NCBI RefSeq assembly: GCF_900188205.1
Contig: NZ_FZOH01000004.1
Span: 248,001-312,000, forward strand
Direction of reading: 5' to 3'
Source: Geodermatophilus saharensis
GTDB taxonomy: Bacteria; Actinomycetota; Actinomycetes; Mycobacteriales; Geodermatophilaceae
Length of the DNA: 64,000 bases
Shown: positions 61,701-64,000 of the stretch, piece after piece
Numbering within the stretch: position 1 is the stretch's first letter
Layout: each line of letters begins with the position of its first letter
Notes under the pieces: model-generated
What the model saw: the letters and a program-made list of their open reading frames with translations, nothing else
Told to the model about the DNA's origin: nothing
Databases searched by the model: none
Made by a program: the position numbers and the translations under genes

Positions 61701-61746
61701 GGCGCAGCTCCGCGGTGTCGAAGGGGTCGGCCACGGCGGTCAGCAT
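58744..61746 (-). CDS. Sacsin-N-terminal-ATPase-like (HSP90/GHKL) large protein
   Basis: A 1000-residue protein from ATG 61746 (a GTG four codons later is possible). The N-terminal ~200 residues are a GHKL ATP-binding domain: LLVELAQNAADAALRAG (N-box, Asn55), then DGTVGRFGVGFAAVLAVSD (G-boxes, ~112-130). The remaining 800 residues are Ala/Leu/Asp-rich, with recurrent phrases such as PLADGRTAPGPGGVLLP and LPDAEGAWAPAGELLLP that resemble sacsin-repeat segments. Actinobacterial members of this size are thought to be chaperone-like, but no client is known. Divergent from the aldehyde dehydrogenase. Confidence 0.82.
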   Translation of the reverse strand: MLTAVADPFDTAELRRRVLAAWSDSPARFREDANAEEDLVRGGYRDRLLVELAQNAADAALRAGVPGRLRLELTEVGGGGEVLHAANTGAPLDAAGVAGLASLRASAKRDQDGTVGRFGVGFAAVLAVSDEPAVHSLHGGVRFSAARTRAEVAGVDALAGEVARREGVVPVLRLPWPADGPPPAGYATEVVLPLRAGSRAAVRAALAALDAGLLLALPGLTEVEVVVDGAARTLSCTRTPPLVRLRDGDTTTPWRLAERSGQLPEELLADRPVEERARRGWTLTWAVPLDDDGRPRPLPDRQVLHAPTPSDEPLSLPVRLIAPFPLGSDRRHVAPGPVTDALTAVAAEVYADLLAALSPDPAVLALVPRVGLAAAELDAALGSAVLDRLRATAWLPATDPEEGERLTPARATVLDAGTDELVGVLTGVLPGLLPAEWSRREGAPALAALGVRRVGTAQVVEAVTGIARPPSWWARLYTALEHADREELGALPVPLADGRTAPGPGGVLLPDEGLPVDRLGPLALRIAAPEAVAPPAARRLLERLGARPATAAAVLADPAVRAVVERSVDAVDDGWDDADPADLATAVLALVATARLAPGELPWLAELALPDAEGAWAPAGELLLPGAPLAAVLEDGALGLLAPDVAAAHDPAVLQAVGVLTTFAPVRAEDPDDLDVDGADAWADAVLDRLPPGPPPSWPPLTAVRDLDLVADWAGALPLLAALPDEVWADVVLDGVPAPCHLRWWLSTHPVLGGRRPDRLRAPDGGELAGLYEPAQAPPEVLARLRPAATVDDVLADPDAALDLLDRLGDSACTVLPAVLRTVYARLAVALDGLDVDPPARVRVAPDRVADPARDPVAVLDAPWLQPLADGPLVPAGGTPGPVADLLDLPLLSERVQATVTSTPVRRGPWAAVPGADLAAARLGLPALPAEVAVHGRLLAGDRPVAWWPDGAVDHVDGTPAALGRALAWRAGAWPLRQALAEAFAEPGRAADLAAEDAVG

Positions 61747-61809
61747 GGCAGCGTGCGGGACCCGCGGTCGGCTCCGGAGGAGGAGCTACGCGCGGGTAAC
61801 CTGCGCCAC

Positions 61810-63318
61810 ATGTCGCTCGCCGAGCAGCTGGATCCCGCCGCCGACGCCACCGAGACCTTCGAGTCGACCGACCCGGCCACCGGCGCCGTCGTCGGCGTCT
61901 TCCCGGTGCACGACGCGGCCGCCGTGCGGGAGGCCGTGGAGCGGGGCCGCGGAGCCGCGCAGCGGTGGGCCGCGCTGGGCTTCGACGGCCGCCGGCAGCG
62001 GCTGGCCGCCTTCCGCGGCCACCTCGCCCGGGAGCTGCACGGGCTGGCCGACCTGGTGCACCGGGAGAACGGCAAGCCGCACGCCGACGCCGTCCTCGAG
62101 ATCACCCTGGCGATCGACCACCTGGCCTGGGCCGGCGCGCACGCGCGCAGGGCGCTGGGCCCGCGCCGCGTGCGCGCCGGGGTGCTGGCGGCCAACCACG
62201 CCGCCTACCTGGAGTACCAGCCCCTGGGCGTCGTCGGCGTCATCGGCCCGTGGAACTACCCGGTGTTCACGCCCATGGGCTCGATCGCCTACGCGCTGGC
62301 CGCCGGCAACGCCGTCGTCTTCAAGCCCTCGGAGTACACCCCCGCCGTCGGCACGTGGCTGGCCGCCGCGTGGCGGACCGCCGTCCCCGACGCGGCCGAC
62401 GTCCTCCAGGTGGTCACCGGCTTCGGCGGGACCGGCGCGGCGCTGTGCCGGGCCGGCGTGGGCAAGCTCGCCTTCACCGGCTCGGCGCCCACCGGGCGCA
62501 AGGTGATGGCGGCGTGCGCCGAGACGCTCACCCCGGTGCTCATGGAGCTCGGCGGCAAGGACGCGATGATCGTCGACGACGACGCCGACGTGGCCGCCGC
62601 CGCCGACGCCGCCGTCTGGGGCGCGATGAGCAACGCGGGGCAGACCTGCATCGGCATCGAGCGGGTGTACGTGACCGCCCCGGTCTACGACCGGTTCGTC
62701 GCGGAGGTCGGCGAGCGGGTGCGCGACCTGCGCCCCGGCTCCGACGACGGCGCCGCCTACGGCCCCATGACGATGCCCTCGCAGGCCGACGTCGTCCGGC
62801 GCCACCTCGACGACGCCACCTCGGCCGGCGCGCGGACGCTGACCGGCGGCACCGTGCAGGGCGTCTTCGTCCCCCCGACCGTGCTGCTCGACGTCCCCGA
62901 GGAGTCGGCCGCGGTGCGGGAGGAGACCTTCGGGCCCACGCTCACCATCACCCGCGTGGCCGACGCCGAGGAGGCCCTCGAGCGCACCAACGCCACCTCC
63001 TACGGCCTGGCCGGGGCGGTGTTCTCCCGCTCGAGGGCGCGCGCGATGGACCTCGCCCGCCGGATGCGCAGCGGCATGACCAGCGTGAACTCGGTGCTGA
63101 CCTTCGCCGGCGTGCCGTCGCTGCCCTTCGGCGGCGTCGGCGAGAGCGGCTTCGGCCGCATCCACGGCGAGGACGGGCTCAAGGAGTTCACCCGCGCCAA
63201 GGCCATCACCCGCCAGCGCTTCCCGCTGCCGGTCGACCTCATGTCCTTCAGCCGCCCGCCGGCCGCCGCCGACGCGCTGGCCCGCGTCATGAGGCTGGTG
63301 CACGGCCGCCACCGCTGA
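61810..63318 (+). CDS. Aldehyde dehydrogenase family protein
   Basis: A 502-residue NAD(P)-dependent ALDH from ATG 61810. Motifs: IGPWNYPVFTPMGSIAYAL, Lys172 in VFKPSEYTP, Glu246 in LMELGGKDAMIVDDDADV, nucleophile Cys280 in NAGQTCIGIERVYV, REETFGPTLTITRV and PFGGVGESGFGR. It belongs to the broad-substrate group (succinate-semialdehyde/long-chain aldehyde type), oxidising an aldehyde to the acid. Divergent from the large ATPase gene with 63 nt between. Directly followed by the 42-bp repeats. Confidence 0.9.
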   Translation: MSLAEQLDPAADATETFESTDPATGAVVGVFPVHDAAAVREAVERGRGAAQRWAALGFDGRRQRLAAFRGHLARELHGLADLVHRENGKPHADAVLEITLAIDHLAWAGAHARRALGPRRVRAGVLAANHAAYLEYQPLGVVGVIGPWNYPVFTPMGSIAYALAAGNAVVFKPSEYTPAVGTWLAAAWRTAVPDAADVLQVVTGFGGTGAALCRAGVGKLAFTGSAPTGRKVMAACAETLTPVLMELGGKDAMIVDDDADVAAAADAAVWGAMSNAGQTCIGIERVYVTAPVYDRFVAEVGERVRDLRPGSDDGAAYGPMTMPSQADVVRRHLDDATSAGARTLTGGTVQGVFVPPTVLLDVPEESAAVREETFGPTLTITRVADAEEALERTNATSYGLAGAVFSRSRARAMDLARRMRSGMTSVNSVLTFAGVPSLPFGGVGESGFGRIHGEDGLKEFTRAKAITRQRFPLPVDLMSFSRPPAAADALARVMRLVHGRHR

Positions 63319-63344
63319 GCTTCGGAGCGCCTTCAGCGCGCTGT

Positions 63345-63441
63345 TGGCACCTCGGGGCTCGTCCCCTGGTGCCTTTGTCGCGCTAATGGCACCTCGTGGC
63401 TCGTCCCCTGGTGCCTTTGTCGCGCTAATGGCACCTCGTGG
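63345..63441. repeat. 42-bp tandem repeat, two full copies and a partial third
   Basis: The unit runs TGGCACCTCGTGGCTCGTCC...GTCGCGCTAA (63345-63386 with one mismatch, 63387-63428 exact) followed by 13 nt of a third. Each unit contains GGTGCC and, at the start of the next unit, GGCACC, so every junction can fold into a hairpin. 42 is a multiple of three, so the repeat adds 14-residue units to the minus-strand protein. Confidence 0.85.
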
Positions 63442-63741
63442 GACCGGCGGCGGATGCGCTGCGGGCTCGAGCCCGGTGCCCGCTCTATCTCCCCGCGCGC
63501 CTCGAGGTCGACCTCGGTGTCGGTGCAGCAGTTGCGCACCCGCCCCTTCGGCAAGAGCGGGTGCGTGGCGTAGCGCTCCTGGGCGGTGGCGACGACGTCG
63601 CGCAGCAGCACCCAGCCGTCCGGGCCGGCGAGGTCGTCGAGGGTGTCGAGGACGTGCGCCCGCACGAGCTCGTACTGGGCCAGGTCCGTCGTCCAGCCGT
63701 CCAGCCCGCCGGGACGGGTCGCGTCGAAGACCTGCACCCGG

Positions 63742-63767
63742 CCGCGGCTCCGCGCCGCGGCTCCGCG
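63742..63767. repeat. Exact 13-bp tandem duplication CCGCGGCTCCGCG x2
   Basis: The two copies (63742-63754 and 63755-63767) are identical. The unit is itself partly palindromic (CCGCGG/CCGCG), a context that favours replication slippage. It shifts the frame of the DUF6958-like gene by one base. Confidence 0.85.
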
Positions 63768-63949
63768 CCCCGGCGTCGGCGTCGGCGTCCCAGGCCGACT
63801 GCGGCACCGGCGCGCTGTGCGGGTCGGTGCTCACCGGACCGCCGGGCGCTCCTCGGAGCGGTGCACGGGCAGAGGGAAGCACGTCCCCGGACCGGACGCT
63901 GCCGTCTGACGCGGCGCCCCTTCCCCGGCGCCTCCGTCGCGAGGACCGC

Positions 63950-64000
63950 TCAGGCCGCCGCCAGGGCGGCACGGATGCGCGCGACCAGCGCCTCGACGTC
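63950..64000 (-). CDS. 3' end of an unidentified gene, cut by the window edge
   Basis: Sixteen codons and a TGA are visible: DVEALVARIRAALAAA. The Ala/Arg helix with perfect G/C third positions looks like the C-terminus of a real protein, but the family cannot be told. Confidence 0.4.
   Translation of the reverse strand, partial: DVEALVARIRAALAAA

Larger units (their letters stand above)
63333..63834 (-). pseudogene. Small DUF6958-like gene disrupted by a 13-bp duplication
   Basis: From GTG 63834 the frame reads STDPHSAPVPQSAWDADADA but runs off after the duplicated 13-mer at 63742-63767. Deleting one copy makes the reading frame continuous with VQVFDATRPGGLDGWTTDL and on through RYATHPLLPKGRVRNCCTD and EIERAPGSSPQRIRR, the characteristic end of DUF6958-like proteins; the arithmetic (67+13+409 nt) is exactly divisible by three. 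The cell could still start at GTG 63737 and make the main domain. The last 37 residues come from the 42-bp repeats (14-residue units SHEVPLARQRHQGT). Confidence 0.7.

Noticed and set aside
58480-63318. Very long plus-strand open frame (over 1600 codons) in front of and through the aldehyde dehydrogenase
   Set aside because: Only the part from 61810 has ALDH motifs. The rest is the shadow of the sacsin-like gene on the minus strand, caused by high GC.
63345-63441. CRISPR array
   Set aside because: The 42-bp units are contiguous with no spacers, and no cas genes are present. It is a simple tandem repeat inside a coding frame.
1-64000. tRNA, rRNA, integrase or transposase genes
   Set aside because: Looked for T-loop-like GTTCGANTC contexts, DDE or tyrosine-recombinase motifs and terminal inverted repeats; none was convincing, so no mobile element boundaries are claimed.

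Overview
The window is uniformly very GC-rich DNA with NNG/C-biased codons, many GTG starts and short or overlapping gene junctions. DUF1206, DUF6318, RsbQ/RsbP-type and HelD/HelR-type genes, many lipid-catabolism genes and the absence of rRNA or tRNA point to chromosomal DNA of a high-GC actinobacterium. My best guess is the Geodermatophilaceae (Blastococcus, Modestobacter or Geodermatophilus-like), which is an inference from gene content and not a database result.

Region 1 (1-7215) is the left-truncated end of a DNA-defence island. Three overlapping or abutting plus-strand genes encode a DUF1998/MZB superfamily-2 helicase, a RecB/Cas4-like PD-(D/E)XK nuclease with a cysteine cluster, and a NaeI-family restriction endonuclease. 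Convergent to them, 20 bp away, is an NgoMIV-family restriction endonuclease. The founding members of these two enzyme families recognise the same site, GCCGGC. A DUF262-HNH nuclease gene broken by a +1 frameshift follows. No methyltransferase is visible, so it should lie to the left of the window. The island abuts a badly decayed GAF-GGDEF gene (7666-8699) whose intact paralogue lies at 19612-20874.

Region 2 (8.8-26 kb) is ordinary chromosome: a nitronate-monooxygenase-like protein, a GYD protein, an intracellular PHA depolymerase, secreted beta-propeller lipoproteins, an acyl-CoA synthetase, an ABC1/UbiB kinase, an AraC regulator divergent from an alpha/beta hydrolase, a diguanylate cyclase, an enoyl-CoA hydratase, an LLM flavin oxidoreductase, an SGNH hydrolase and small secreted or hypothetical proteins. 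Region 3 (27-31.7 kb) holds two VapBC-type toxin-antitoxin pairs flanking a lipoprotein/secreted-protein pair, then DUF1810 and a glutathionyl-hydroquinone-reductase-like protein. Region 4 (31.7-44.6 kb) holds a 683-residue Pro/Val-repeat surface protein, an AlaX/amidotransferase pair divergent from an AlkA-like glycosylase, a two-subunit acyl-CoA dehydrogenase, an RsbQ-RsbP energy-stress module and a secreted protein built of Asp-rich calcium-loop repeats.

Region 5 (44.7-64 kb) holds a HelD/HelR-type RNA polymerase-recycling ATPase, a CYP152 peroxygenase with the residue set of OleT, a macro-like/SIR2 fusion that is a plausible NAD-linked defence protein, a third propeller lipoprotein, three tandem DUF1206 membrane proteins, a FabG-thiolase pair, a STAS anti-anti-sigma factor, a 1000-residue sacsin-like ATPase, an aldehyde dehydrogenase, and a small gene disabled by an exact 13-bp tandem duplication and carrying 42-bp repeats at its 3' end. 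Convergent gene pairs are separated by strong palindromic hairpins. Overall the genes suggest an environmental actinobacterium rich in fatty-acid/PHA turnover and stress signalling, with a transferred defence island at the left edge.
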